DNA of 64,000 bases from contig NC_089498.1 of the NCBI RefSeq assembly GCF_036850765.1, positions 72,456,305 through 72,520,304 on the forward strand, in the 5' to 3' direction. Under the pieces are notes generated by a model, which was given only the letters and a program-made list of their open reading frames with translations, did not search any database and was not told the DNA's origin. Numbering within the stretch: position 1 is the stretch's first letter; the number at the start of each line of letters is the position of its first letter. Shown piece after piece: positions 52,288 through 63,230 of this stretch. This DNA comes from Saccopteryx bilineata (taxonomy: Eukaryota > Chordata > Mammalia > Chiroptera > Emballonuridae). Position numbers and translations under genes: made by a program.

Positions 52288-52450
52288 AGCCTTGGTTGGA
52301 TAGCGAGGTTGGTTAGAGCATTGTCCCGAAGAGCAGAGGTTGCCAGTTTGATCCCTGGTCAAGGCACACACAGGAATAGATTGATATTCCTGTCTCTCTC
52401 TCTCTCTCCCTCCCTTCCTCTGTAGCTAAAATCAGTAAATAAAGAATTAT
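52288..52450 (+). mobile_element. Old tRNA-derived bat SINE
   Basis: CTTGGTTGGATAGCGAGGTT, B-box-like CAGTTTGATCCCTGGTC, a CT-rich segment and an AATAAA end. Shorter than SINE-A. Confidence 0.7.
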
Positions 52451-52892
52451 ATTTAAAAAATGAGAAAATCTATGACATGTTACTTCTGGGATGAGGCATT
52501 TAATCACTAGTGCAAGACTCCCAACACTTTCTTCTGAGATGGTGACCAACATGAGAAAGCACCTGTTAATATGGAGGCACCATGCTGAACTATCACATAG
52601 AGGGCAACTGCCAACTTTGTGTAAATGAGGAATAAACTCTTCTTAAAACCACTGAGATTTGAGCATTGCTGAACATAACTGACCTATTGAGACAGCGTAA
52701 CCTCACCTGTCCTAACACTGTATCCCACCCTATCTAAAACAATGCCTGGCACAAAGTCCGATCTCATGAAATGGTTGTGGAATGGCTGTTGTCCTCAGGG
52801 TTAGGATTTATTTTTGGCTTTAATATACAGATAACTTTAATCCAGCATCAATGATGAAGGAGAGCTTTCCAAATACACAAAGCTTCTCGGGA
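52451..52892. other. Non-repetitive stretch, no gene seen
   Basis: No exon or repeat called, apart from a possible MIR scrap at 52735-52780 (CAATGCCTGGCACAAAGTC). Confidence 0.4.
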
Positions 52893-53325
52893 GTTGTTAC
52901 AGGTTGTGTCCCACAAAAATTTATGTGTTGAAGTCTTAACCCCCCAGTCCTCAGAATGTGATCTTGTTTGGAAATAGGATTGTTGTAGATGTTATGACTT
53001 CAGATGAGATCACACTGGATTAGAGTGGGCCCCTAATCCAATATGACTGGCATCCTTACAAAAGGTAAATTTGGATACAAATAAGCACACAGGAAGAATG
53101 CCATGTGAGGATTAGGGTTATGCTGCCACAAGTCATGTGTCCCAGAACTAGAAGCTGGGAGAAACCTGGAAAAGATCCTCCCTGAACTCCTTCAGAGTGA
53201 GCATGGCCCTGCTGACACCTTGATCTCAGACTTCTAGAATCCAGAACTGAGACAATAACTTTCTGTCGTTTGACCCATACAATTTGTGGTACTTAATTAC
53301 AGCAGCCCTAGCAAAGAAGACTTTG
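52893..53325 (+). repeat. ERVL-MaLR solo LTR (MLT1/MST type)
   Basis: AATTTATGTGTTGAAGTCTT, CAGTCCTCAGAATGTGATC, GTGGGCCCCTAATCCAATAT, GCCATGTGAGGATTAGG, GACACCTTGATCTCAGACTT and ACAATTTGTGGTACTTAATT are the ordered landmarks of MaLR LTRs. The subfamily was not resolved. Confidence 0.75.
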
Positions 53326-53582
53326 CTTTTAACAGAGGAGCAGCAACTTTCTATAGAGGATTTGTACAGAACTATTGCTGATCTTTCCTCCTGCTAGTGT
53401 TTTATCCCCTTTTCTTTTCATAAATATGGGTGTGGGGGGTTCCTATCTATTGGGCCACATTATATAATCTTTCACTAAAATACATATTTCTTATCTAATC
53501 ACTTGAAATCACTTCAGAAATCACATATTCTCCAGGTCCATTCATGCTGTCACAAAGGGTAAGATTTCAGTATTCCATTGTG

Positions 53583-54195
53583 TAAATGGACCTGCAGAGC
53601 ATTATGCTAAGTGAAATAAGCTAGTCAGAGAAAGACCAATACCATATGATGTCACTCATATGTGGAATCTATGAACAAAATAACAAAATTGAAGCAGTCG
53701 CATAGGGAACATACTGACAGCTGGCAGAGGGGCTGGGTGTTGGGGGGCTGGGTGAAAAACATGAAGGGATTAAGGGGGGGAAAAGCCATGGCTGGTTAAC
53801 TTGGTTGGAGCGTCATCCTGCGATATCATGGTTGTGTGTTTAATCCCCGGTCAGTGGGCAGGGCACACATGGGAAGCGACCAATGAATGCACAACTGAGT
53901 GGAACACAAATGAATGCTTTCTTCTCTCTCTCTTCGTTTCTCTAAACAGCAATAAATAAAAAACCAAAAAAAAAAAACCACTCAGATACAGACAGTACAA
54001 TGATTACCATGGGGAAAAGGGGGTAGGGGGATTACAAAGGAGTGTTGGGAGGATAAATGGTGAAAGAGGGAGGCTTGACTTGGGTTAATGAACATACAGT
54101 ACAATGTACAGATGATGTATTATAGAATTGTATACCTGAAACCTATTATTTTATTGACCAATGTCACCCCAATAAATTCAATAGAAATAAAATCA
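53583..54195 (+). mobile_element. L1 3' end fragment
   Basis: GAGCATTATGCTAAGTGAAA, ATGATGTCACTCATATGTGG and GGGGCTGGGTGAAAAACATG, then after a SINE TTGTATACCTGAAACCTATT and CCAATGTCACCCCAATAAAT. 5'-truncated. Confidence 0.8.
53786..53975 (+). mobile_element. VES-like tRNA SINE inside an L1 tail
   Basis: GGCTGGTTAACTTGGTTGGAGCG, TTTAATCCCCGGTCAG, GCGACCAATGAATGCACAAC and a CT-rich end resemble the broader bat VES group more than SINE-A to -D. Confidence 0.65.
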
Positions 54196-55289
54196 CATAT
54201 AACAATGACTGAAGGAGCACTTAAAAACAGGACTTACAAAAGGACTGAAAATTTCTTACTAAAATCTGAATGCTGATGTTTCTGATTCCGGACCAGTCAA
54301 AATGGCGTAGAGCCCTTTTCCCTGCCCCTCCCTGCTCCACGTAGCTATAAACCCTGGAAACAGTAAAGGGGCAACCCAGGGAGAACGCCAAAAGGTGGTA
54401 CGAAGGCGAGCTGGTTTAGGACCTCAGGACCAGCACACAGGAGGAAGGGCACACGCATCCTGCCCAACATAAGGAGAGGAGTCCTTCCAGAACCCTGACC
54501 TAGAAACAGAAGGCAGCCCAGAAAGGCTTTCCTCCCCTGAGAGAACGGGGGTCCCTCTGATGAGCATGCCACCACCTAGCCAGGAGGATCCTTGGGAGCC
54601 ACATCGGAAGTGAGGCACCAGGGGGACACTCTCCTTTTCCACCAAGTTATCTGGGTGGGGGGTGGGCTGAGCCTGAGAGAGATCCAGCTGTAGGGGGTAG
54701 ACTGATAACAGGAAACCTTTTTATCCTTTGGCCTAAGGCTGTCCTCCCCTATACACTACTAGGGTAGTGGGGTGACCTGGGAGAACCAGTTGGGGGACCT
54801 CCATACCCCTCCTTCACCAAAAGATACCCAGACCTCTCATGCACCTGCAGGATCAACAGAGCCCCAGCAGCACCAGGTAACCAAGCAGCCCCCAAACCCT
54901 GTAAAGCTGCTAGAAATTATACTGCCGTTGAAACCACAAAAGTAGACCAAGGCCCATGTGCTAAGTAACCCCAAGTAGAGTGATGCCTGCAAAGATAAAG
55001 ATTTAAATAGGTCCTAGAGTCTCCTAACAACAGACAAAATGTCCCAGACACTATTAACAATCACCCACCATACCGAGACCCAAGAAAAGCACAACTGAAT
55101 GAGAAATGACATCAATGAATGCCAACACAGATGAATATTGACAAGAATTTTAAAGCAGCCATGTTAAATCTGCAATTAGACAATTAGAAATTCCCTTGAT
55201 ATAAGCAAAAAAAAAATAGAAAATCTCTTAACGAAGAAATAGGTGTTATAAAAGACTCAAACATACTAGAACTGAAAAGTACACTAAGA

Positions 55290-55335
55290 CAGTGGTTTTC
55301 AACCACCAATATGGACCAGCCGTTGAAAACCACTG
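55290..55335. mobile_element. 46-bp hAT mini-MITE
   Basis: The ends CAGTGGTTTTCAAC and GTTGAAAACCACTG are perfect 14-bp inverted repeats enclosing only 18 bp. They are flanked by 8-bp repeats CACTAAGA (55282-55289) and CAGTAAGA (55336-55343), 7 of 8 matching. The 8-bp duplication and CAG ends fit hAT. Confidence 0.75.
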
Positions 55336-55602
55336 CAGTAAGAGAAATGAAACACTGGCTGGGTAGTTTCAGTATTAGTGGAGATGACTGATGACTCAGT
55401 GAATGAGCACAACACAATAGAACCCACCCAGTCTGAAAAAGAGAAAACAGACTTGGGGGTGGGTCGCAGAGCCTGCAGACCTGCAGGACAGTAACAGAGG
55501 ACCTAGCATTCCTATCATCAGAGTCTCAGAAAGAGAGGAGGGTTGGGGGTGGGGCTGAAACAGTATTTGAAGAAATGTAGCTAAAAAAATTCTCAAATTC
55601 GG

Positions 55603-55980
55603 GCCTGGCCGGTTGGCTCAGCAGTAGAGCGTCAGCCTGGCGTGCGGGAGTCCCGGGTTTGATTCCCGGCCAGGGCACATAGGAGAAGCGCCCATCTGCT
55701 TCTCCACCCCTCCCCCTCTCCTTCCTCTGTCTCTCTCTTCCACTCCCGCAGCCAAGGCTCCATTGGAGCAAGGATGGCCCGGGCTCTGGGGATGGCTCTG
55801 TGGCCTCTGCCTCAGGCGCTAGAATGGCTCTGGATGCAACAGAGTGACGCCCCAGAGGGGCAGAGCATTGCCCCCTGGTGGGCATGCCGGGTGGATCCCG
55901 GTCAGGCGCATGCGGGAGTCTGTCTGACTGCCTCCCCATTTCCAGCTTCGGAAAAATGAAAAAACAAAAAACAAAAAACT
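55603..55980 (+). mobile_element. SINE-A
   Basis: Full-length SINE-A flanked by CTCAAATTC on both sides. Confidence 0.94.
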
Positions 55981-56085
55981 CAAATTCAGTGAAAGACACA
56001 AATTTTGTGGAAGACCCAAGAAGCTGAGCAAACAGAATAAAGTGCTATCCTAGCAATAATTATCTTAAATGTAAACATTCTGAAT

Positions 56086-56362
56086 CAGCAATTTTTAACT
56101 GGTGTGTGTAAGAGGTACACTGGGGTGGCACAAGAATTTTTAAACATGCAATACCTGACTCTTTAGTCAGGGGCACTGACTTCTTTTCCTTAGATTGTCA
56201 AACAAAAAAATTTCAATACTCAACACAATAGTCATCCAGCGTCAATGAATCAAAACTATGCCTATTTTGTCAGATCTGCAAAAAATATATATTTTGCTGT
56301 GCTGCAGAATTTTAGTAATTAATTTATGTGTGCAATGAAATAAAAAAGGTTGAAAATCGCTG
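56086..56362. mobile_element. 277-bp hAT MITE
   Basis: The ends CAGCAATTTTTAACTGGTGT and (reverse complement of the right end) CAGCGATTTTCAACCTTTTT are diverged inverted repeats. Flanking octamers TTCTGAAT and GCCTAAAT match at 5 of 8 positions. Non-coding. Confidence 0.65.
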
Positions 56363-56451
56363 GCCTAAATACATGTATCAGAAGACAAGATTAGAAGAGT
56401 GTATAAAAAATACAACTCAACTATATGCTACTTATAAGAAATTCACTTAAG

Positions 56452-56778
56452 CCTGACCAGGAGGTGGCGCAGTAGATAGAATGTCAGACTGGGATGTGGA
56501 GGACCCAGGTTCGAGACCCCGAGGTCACCAGCTTGAGCTCAGGCTTATCTGGCTTGAGCAAAAAAAGCTCACCAGCTTGGAACCAAGGTCATTGGCTCAA
56601 GCAAGGAGTTACTCAGTCTGCTGAAGGCCCGCTGTCAAGGCACATATGAGAAAGCAATCAATGAACAACTAAGGTGTCACAACGGAAAAACTGGTGATTG
56701 ATGCTTCTCATCTCTCTCGGTTCCTGTCTGTCTGTCCCTATCTATCCCTCTCTCTGAATCTCTGTCCCTGTAAAAAAA
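56452..56778 (+). mobile_element. SINE-B
   Basis: SINE-B flanked by AAGAAATTCACTTAA and AAGAAATTCAACTTA. Confidence 0.93.
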
Positions 56779-56879
56779 AGAAAAGAAATTCAACTTAAAA
56801 TTCAACAACAGATATAGGTTGAAAGTAAAAGAATAGGAAAAGGTATATCTTGCAAACATTAATTTAAAAATTGGCCATA

Positions 56880-57250
56880 TACCCTGGCCGGTTGGCTCAG
56901 TGGTAGAGCGTCGGCCTGGCATGCAGGAGTCGCGGGTTCGATTCCCGGCCAGGGCACACAGGAGAAGTGCCCAACTGCTTCTCCACCCCCCCCCCTTCCT
57001 CTCTGTCTCTCTCTTCCCCTCCCACAGTGAGGCTCCATTGGAGCAAAGTTGGACCGGGCGCTGAGGATGGCTCCATGGCCTCTGCCTCAGGCGCTAGAAT
57101 GGCTCTGATTGCGGCAGAGCGATGCCCCAGATGGGCAGAGCATCGCCCCCTGGTGGGCGTGCTGGTGGATCCTGGTCGGGTGCATGCGGGAGTCTGTCTG
57201 ACTGCCTCTCCGTTTCCAACTTCGGAAAAATACTACAAAAAAAAAAAAAA
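56880..57250 (+). mobile_element. SINE-A
   Basis: SINE-A with a well-kept tRNA-like head (CCCTGGCCGGTTGGCTCAGT) and a C9 run in the CT-rich middle. Confidence 0.93.
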
Positions 57251-57507
57251 TCTGATAAAGTAGACTTCAGAGCAAAGAACATTACTAGTGACAAAGAGGA
57301 ACATTACATAATGATATAAGGTTCAATCCACCAGGAGGATAAAGATCCAAAACGTGTACAAACCAAACAAGACAGCCTCAAAATTCATAAAGAAGAAAAA
57401 TCTTGATAGAACTGAAAAATGAAAGAAAAATCCAGTCATAATTGAGGGCTTCAACACCTTCTTTTCAGCAACTGATAAAACTCATAAAAATAAAGAATGG
57501 TCTAGAA

Positions 57508-57803
57508 CAGTGATCCCCAACCTTTTTTGGGCCACGGACCGGTTTAATGTCAGAAAATATTTTCACAGATCGACCTTTAGGGTGGGACGGATAAATGTAT
57601 CACGTGACCAAGACAAGCGTCAAGAGTGAGTCTTAGACGGATGTAACAGAGGGAATCTGGTCATCTTTTAAAAATAAAACATCGTTCAGACTTAAATATA
57701 AATAAAACGGACATAATGTAAGTTATTTATTCTTTCTCTGCGGACTGGTACCAAATGGCCCACGGACTGGTACCAGTCCGCAGCCCGGGGTTGGGGACCA
57801 CTG
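57508..57803. mobile_element. 296-bp hAT MITE
   Basis: The ends CAGTGATCCCCAACCTTTTT and (reverse complement of the right end) CAGTGGTCCCCAACCCCGGG form inverted repeats. Internal GGACTGGTACCA motifs are repeated near 57743 and 57764. The left flank GTCTAGAA fits the hAT target preference; the right flank has lost the match. Confidence 0.75.
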
Positions 57804-58800
57804 GAGAAAATCTGAACATTACCAATCAACAGGAGTTGCGTTAACGTAAACAATACTCCACCCAATACCACCAAACTACACATTTTTTTCTAAATATCTG
57901 TGGGACATTCCCCAAGTCAGACCACATGTTGGGCCATAACATCCATAACAATATAAAAAGTACTGAAGTCACTCAAAGTGTGTTTTCTTGACAATAATGA
58001 AATCAAACTAGAAATCACTAACAAACACATTAGGAAAGTAAACACAGCTAACATTGATCTGTCTATAGGTTTAATGCCATGTCTATCAACATCTCTAAGA
58101 TTTTTTATTAGCACAGACAATAGACATAGGAAAAACTGATTTTAAAATTTTAAAGAAGAGGCACAGGGCCTTGACTAGTTAAACAATCTTGATAAAGAAT
58201 AAAGTGGGAGGAAGTACTCTACGTGGGAGTAAGGCTTACCATATAGCTATAGTAATCCCAAGGGTGTGGTACTGACAGAGGGACAGACACATAGATAGTG
58301 GAACAGAATAAGGACCCAGAAATAGACCCATACCACTGACATTTAACAAAAGCACAAGCCTAATTTAATGAAGAATAACCTTGCAACAAATGGTGTTGAA
58401 GCAACTGATGTCCATAGGGGGAAAATATGAACCTTGACCTAAACCTCACAACACAACTTATACAAAAATAAACTCAAAATGGATAACAGACTTAAATATA
58501 AAATATAAAATTATGAAGCTTTTAGAGATCAGTATATTGTAGGATACAGGAACCTACATATTAGGTGATTAACTTGTAGAGAGCAATATGTGTATCACTC
58601 AAGTAAGTACAAGTAAAACTGGGGAGTCTGAGTAAGGTCAATGGATTGTATAAAAGCCAATGTCCTGGCTGTGATAATTATACTACAGTTTTACAAAATC
58701 TTACCTTTGGGGGAGACAGGGCAAGGTATAGAGAGAATCTCTCTTTTATTTCTCACAGTTGCCTGTGATACAATGATCTCATTAAAATTAAAAAAAAACT

Positions 58801-59105
58801 GAATGCTTAATATAGTACATGTATAACAGCTCTTTAGTTTCACAATGAAGGAACTGAAGTTGGATGGTTAGTAACTAACCTAAGATTACAGAGCTAGTAA
58901 GTAGATGGGCTAGGATTAAAAATTTAGGTCTGCATAGGTCCACAGCCCATGAAGTTAATCACAAAACTCTTCTGGCTGATAAGAAGATAATTTAAATGAT
59001 TTAAGGGTTCAATTAGTTGCTTAGAGAAATAAAAAAAGTATATCATTTCAAAATGTGAGCAAGGTTGTATTTTCTGCTAATATATAAATTTAAAAGCTTT
59101 CTGCC
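58801..59105 (+). repeat. Unique sequence with a MIR remnant
   Basis: 58845-58940 (GGAACTGAAGTTGGATGGTT, ACAGAGCTAGTAAGTAGATG) fits a MIR core in plus orientation. The rest shows nothing recognisable. Confidence 0.55.
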
Positions 59106-59290
59106 AGCCTGACCTGTGGTGGCATAGTGGGTAGTGTCAACCTGGAACGCTGAGGTGGCCAGTTGGAAACCCTGGGCTTGCCTGGTCAAGGCACAGGTGA
59201 CAAGCAACCAGTGGACAGGTAGAGTGAAGCAACTACTTGTTCCCCCAACCTCCTCTCTCTATAAAATCATTAAATAAAATCTTAAGAAAA
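59106..59290 (+). mobile_element. SINE-C, diverged
   Basis: GCCTGACCTGTGGTGGCATA head and AAATCTTAAG tail. Flanking AAAAGCTTT on both sides. Confidence 0.88.
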
Positions 59291-59414
59291 AAAGCTTTTG
59301 CTTTATGGTGGGGTGATAGGGATTAGGTAAGAGCACAGTATCAAGACAACTGTAAAAATAAGGAATTTCATTCTCAGACTTCACTCTGGCTTCAGATTAA
59401 AATAAAAATATGAG

Positions 59415-59768
59415 CCTAGTTTCAGCAAAATAATTTTATTTCCTAACTCACAGTAAACATATACATCCAATATCTTGCACATTCATAAATGACTTCCCAA
59501 TTCCATTGACTGCTTTGACATTTATGCATGTACTAAAAGTCATCTTAGTTGAGATATGAAAAAATGCTTTTATATGGATAACACACTAAGTATTTTGGAT
59601 TGGTCACAGCAGAATTTATTTTATCAGTTAGATTAGTTCTATAACTTTAAAGCTTTGAAAAGACACTACTTTTGCATCTAATACTTCCAGATGACTACGG
59701 TGCAGCAATATCAGCTTGTGTTCCAGAGAAATGTCCTCAGTTTTTCTGGTGATGAAACCACTTATCCA
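59415..59768 (-). CDS. Host gene, putative terminal exon (C-terminus plus 3'UTR)
   Basis: A splice acceptor with a pyrimidine tract (TTTTTTCTGAATATAG on the minus strand) ends at 59769. The exon starts TGGATAAGTGG. With one base carried over from the exon at 60328-60370 it reads V-D-K-W-F-H-H-Q-K-N then TGA (stop at 59737-59739). Downstream are two AATAAA signals (59615-59620 and 59435-59440) and a plausible cleavage zone near 59415. The region is free of repeats. The protein was not recognised. Because splice site, phase and poly(A) signal agree, I read it as the last exon of a small minus-strand host gene; the exact 3' end is inferred. Confidence 0.55.
59435..59440 (-). promoter_or_regulatory. 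Poly(A) signal AATAAA
   Basis: Minus-strand AATAAA in GGAAATAAAATTATTTT, the distal of two signals downstream of the putative stop codon. The proximal one is at 59615-59620. Confidence 0.5.
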
Positions 59769-60327
59769 CTATATTCAGAAAAAAGAAAAACAAATTGAAG
59801 TTCTCATTAAGAATCAAAATACATACTTGCTTTAATGTATCCTATTATGCATTACCTTATAACAAACTTTCATACATGCAAAGTTTCCCTATGGCAAAAA
59901 CAGGTAATTTATCAGTGTTTTCTCCCTTACTCTTGATAAGAATCATATAAGCATATGATTCTCACCAGAAGAACATTATGGTGAATCCTAAATCTATCCA
60001 TAGAGGGAGAGAACTGATTTCTGGGTGAAGAAGCCTATGGCTGGATTAGGAACCAGAGCCCAGGCTGCTCCAATGTCCATGAAGCATCTACCCAGGACCC
60101 AGAGAACAGCGGGTCATGGTTTGGAAATGGCTGAGACTGGAGTTGGCACCAAAGGTGATGTATACAGCCATCTTTCTTCCCACACATACTATGGAACTCT
60201 ACAAACATTTCTTTTCCTCTCCTTCTCTTTCTCTGTATGGATGTGGTATGTAAGATATATCTACATATACAATTTTCCCACACAGACACATAATGCTCAA
60301 TGTATTTTACTAGAATATTGATCTTAC

Positions 60328-60370
60328 CATCTGTTGGCATTGTGCAGGCGGACTCACATGGTGGTGGTAA
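60328..60370 (-). CDS. Host gene, putative internal exon
   Basis: A 43-nt exon bounded by an acceptor (AAAATATTTTATTTTAG) and a strong donor (G|GTAAGAT). Reading from phase 0 it encodes LPPPCESACTMPTD and leaves one base that completes a Val codon with the terminal exon. The Cys and Pro content is distinctive, but the family was not recognised. Exon size and phase (0 in, 1 out) fit its neighbours. Confidence 0.55.
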
Positions 60371-60668
60371 CTAAAATAAAATATTAAAATATATTAGCCA
60401 AACCCTATTTTTAAAAAAGTATACTAACAAAAACATTAAAATGAATGTGAACAGAAGATGATGATCCTAATTTTTAAGATAAAAATAATTTATAGGAACA
60501 ATGCAAGGTTTTATCTACTGTTAAGAAATGCTAACAAATTCAAGCCTCTTTTAATAACACACAATAAATAAAATATTTTGAAATAAAGAATAAAAGTTGA
60601 TTTGTTGTACACATATGATTTCATATGTATATACACACATACATATATATAAAGTTGTAATTACTAAC

Positions 60669-60749
60669 CAATGCCTTTTCCCTTCCAATTTTTTTATCCA
60701 TTTCAATTTTGTCAGAATTCACATACAAAGATAACTCTACATGTGTTGA
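60669..60749 (-). CDS. Host gene, possible additional exon (weak)
   Basis: An 81-nt open segment, phase 0 to phase 0, which could sit between the exons at 62090-62159 and 60328-60370 without changing the frame. It would encode 27 residues (STHVELSLYVNSDKIEMDKK ...). The donor GTTAGT is non-optimal and the acceptor lacks a good pyrimidine tract, so it may be chance. Confidence 0.3.
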
Positions 60750-60914
60750 CTTCATCGTTAAATGGTTATTTTTCCTTTAACTCAATTACAGAGCAGTAAA
60801 AAGTAAGATATAGTATTTTGTTTTCCTTATTTAATATTGTAAATGAGAATAAATTAAGATGAACTAGTTCACCATTCTGGTTAATCCAAATCAGATAAAA
60901 AATAGTATAAAACG

Positions 60915-61289
60915 GCCCTGGCTGGTTGGCTCAGTGGTAGAATGTCGGCCTGGCGTGCTGAAGTCCCAGGTTCGATTCCCAGCCAGGGCACACAGGAGAG
61001 GCGCCCATCTGCTTCTCCACCCCTCCCCCCTCTCCTTCCTCTCTGTCTCTCTCTTCCCCTCCCACAGCCGAGGCTCCATTGGAGCAAAAGATGGCCCAGG
61101 CGCTGGGGATGGCTCCTTGGCCTCTGCCCCAGGCGCTAGAGTGGCTCTGGTCGCAACAGAGCGACGCCCCGGTTGGGCAGAGCATTGCCCCCTGGTGGGC
61201 GTGCTGGGTGGATCCCAGTCGGGCGCATGCAGGAGTCTGACTGCCTCCCCGTTTCCAGCTTCAGAAAAATACAAAAAAAAAAAAAAAAA
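60915..61289 (+). mobile_element. SINE-A in a putative intron
   Basis: Full-length SINE-A with a 17-A tail, antisense to the putative host gene. Confidence 0.95.
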
Positions 61290-61645
61290 GGACAAAACCA
61301 AACTTATTTCTTTGATAAATAGTTTACTACCTTACATGAGTCTTTTCTAGGATTAATGAACAGTACCTAAAATGTGATAACTTTCCCACAACTTGCTATA
61401 ACCAAGTTAAGTTCCTGTTGATTCTTTTGTGAAAAATGGCTTATGATAAGTACATAGGCTCTTGGTATAGTAGGACAAATTGTACTACTTTACTACCTGC
61501 CCAATTTAGACCAGGACCTGCTTCAGCTTGTATGTGAAGTCAAATGTCTGAGTACAAGTGTTCATGGTTTGTAATTTCAGGACCTGACACAGTAATATGC
61601 ATATAGGAGGTACTTTAACATTTGTTGAAAGAAGTACTTTCTCAG
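61290..61645. other. Intron-like non-repetitive stretch
   Basis: AT-rich sequence between two SINEs inside the putative host gene. No further exon was supported. Confidence 0.45.
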
Positions 61646-61998
61646 CCCTGACCAGTTGGCTCAGTGGTAGAGCGTCGGCCCAGCATGTGGATGTCCTGGG
61701 TTCAATTCCCAGTCAGGGCACACAGGAGAAGCAACCATCTGCTTCTCCATCCCTTCCCCTCCCCTTTCTTTCTCTCCCTTCCCACAGCCATGGCTCAACT
61801 GGTTCCAGTGCATCAGCCTGGGGCGCTGAGGATGGCTCTATGGAGCCTCTGCCTCAGGTGCTAAAAATAGCTTGGTTGCAAGCATGGCCCCAGATACGCA
61901 GAACACTGGCCCCAGACAGGGGTTGTTGGGTGGATCCTGGTCAGAGTGCACATGGCAGTCTCTATCTTTCCTCCTTTAACTGAAAAGAAAAAAAAGAA
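61646..61998 (+). mobile_element. SINE-D in a putative intron
   Basis: Head GCCCTGACCAGTTGGCTCAG, body CATGGCTCAACTGGTTCCAG and an (AAAG)n tail. Flanking AGAAGTACTTTCTC repeats. Confidence 0.9.
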
Positions 61999-62089
61999 AG
62001 AAAGAAAGAAAGAAGTACTTTCTCTCCCCACTTAGCACCATATTTTTTAGCCACCAGGTATGTTCTTTTTGAAGGAAACTTTTACATAC

Positions 62090-62159
62090 AGCATCCACAA
62101 TGGCTTTGGCAGCATCAGGATCACACTTGAAGGGGCTCTCAGACACTGTGGTATTCATG
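62090..62159 (-). CDS. Host gene, putative upstream exon
   Basis: A 70-nt exon. The acceptor (TTTTGTTTTATTTAATAG on the minus strand) is T-rich and the donor GCT|GTATGT is good. The exon begins C-ATG and reads MNTTVSESPFKCDPDAAKAI then VDA, ending in phase 0, which matches the phase-0 start of the exon at 60328-60370. The ATG could be the start codon, with a 5'UTR exon further upstream, or an internal Met. I do not recognise the protein. Exons further 5' would lie beyond about 62.2 kb, where old L1 sequence dominates. Confidence 0.55.
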
Positions 62160-62440
62160 CTATTAAATAAAACAAAAGTAGTCATAAGTTGCATTAACAA
62201 AAATGTCTCTCTTAAGAGTTAAAAAACAAACTGATGATGGTAGGCCAGGTGAGATTCAAGTTCGGTTTACCTGAACTTCAAGTTTACTCAAGTTGCAGGA
62301 TCCAAAAATCAATATACATGAATCTATTTCATTTCTATACATTAATAACTATCAGGAAGCGAAATTTTAAAAGTAGTCCCATTTACAACTAGAATGAAAT
62401 ACTAGTTTCAAGTAGAATGAAATACTTAGGAATAAATTTA

Positions 62441-62777
62441 GCCTGACCAGGCGGTGGCGCAGTGGATAGAGCATCAGACTGGGATGCGAAAGACCCAGGT
62501 TCGAGACCCCGAGGTCGCCAGCTTGAGCGCGGGTTCATCTGGTTTGAGCAAAAGCTCACCAGCTTGGACCCAAGGTCGCTGGCTCGAGCAAGGGGTTACT
62601 AAGTCTGCTGAAGGCCCGCAGTCAAGGCATATATGAGAAAGCAATCAATGAACAACTAAGGTGTCGCAACAAAAACTAATGATTGATGCTTCTCATCTCT
62701 CTCCGTTCCTGTCTGTCCCTATCTATCCCTCTCTCTGACTCTCTCTCTGTCTCTATAAACAGAAAAATAAATAAGTA
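62441..62777 (+). mobile_element. SINE-B
   Basis: Full-length SINE-B flanked by AGGAATAAATTTA on both sides. Confidence 0.95.
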
Positions 62778-63230
62778 AAAATAAGGAATAAATTTAACCA
62801 AGAAGGTAAAAGACCTATAGAGAGAAAACAGTATGGTAATTGCATAAAAACAGACAGAGTTCAATGGAACCGAAAAGAAAGCCCAGAAATTAAACCCATG
62901 CATATATGGTCAATTAATTTATGACAAAGGAGCCAAGAATATAATGGGGAAAGGACAGGCCTTTCAATAAATGGTAGTGGGAACACTGGACAGCCACCTG
63001 AAAAAGAATGAAACTGGACCACTATCTTACACCATACACAAAAATTAACTCAAAATGGATTAAAGACTTAAATGTAAGATCTGAAACCATAAAATTCCTA
63101 GAAGAAAACATAGATGGTAAGCTCCTTGATATCAGTGTCGGTGATAAGTTTTTGGATTGGACACCAAAAACAAAGGCAATAAAAGCAAAAATAAACAACT
63201 GAGACCATGTCAAACTAAAAAGTTTCTACA

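Larger units (their letters stand above)
54290..58800 (+). mobile_element. Ancient L1, interrupted and partly deleted
   Basis: The order fits one old L1: a GC-rich 5'UTR-like part (54290-54950; CAAAATGGCGTAGAGCCC), ORF1-like sequence (55100-55290; AAAGCAGCCATGTTAAATC, GAACTGAAAAGTACACTAAG), ORF2 endonuclease (CAAGTCAGACCACATGTTGG at 57915), RT end (CAAAAATAAACTCAAAATGG at 58460) and a 3' end (TACCTTTGGGGGAGACAGGG, ATGATCTCATTAAAATTAAA). Large parts of ORF2 are missing. Three hAT MITEs and three SINEs inserted later. Subfamily not assigned. Confidence 0.7.

Noticed and set aside
60025..60340. ~100-residue ORFs on both strands next to the putative host exon
   Set aside because: The minus-strand frame is read-through from the exon at 60328-60370 into its intron past a strong GTAAGA donor. 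The plus-strand frame has no support.
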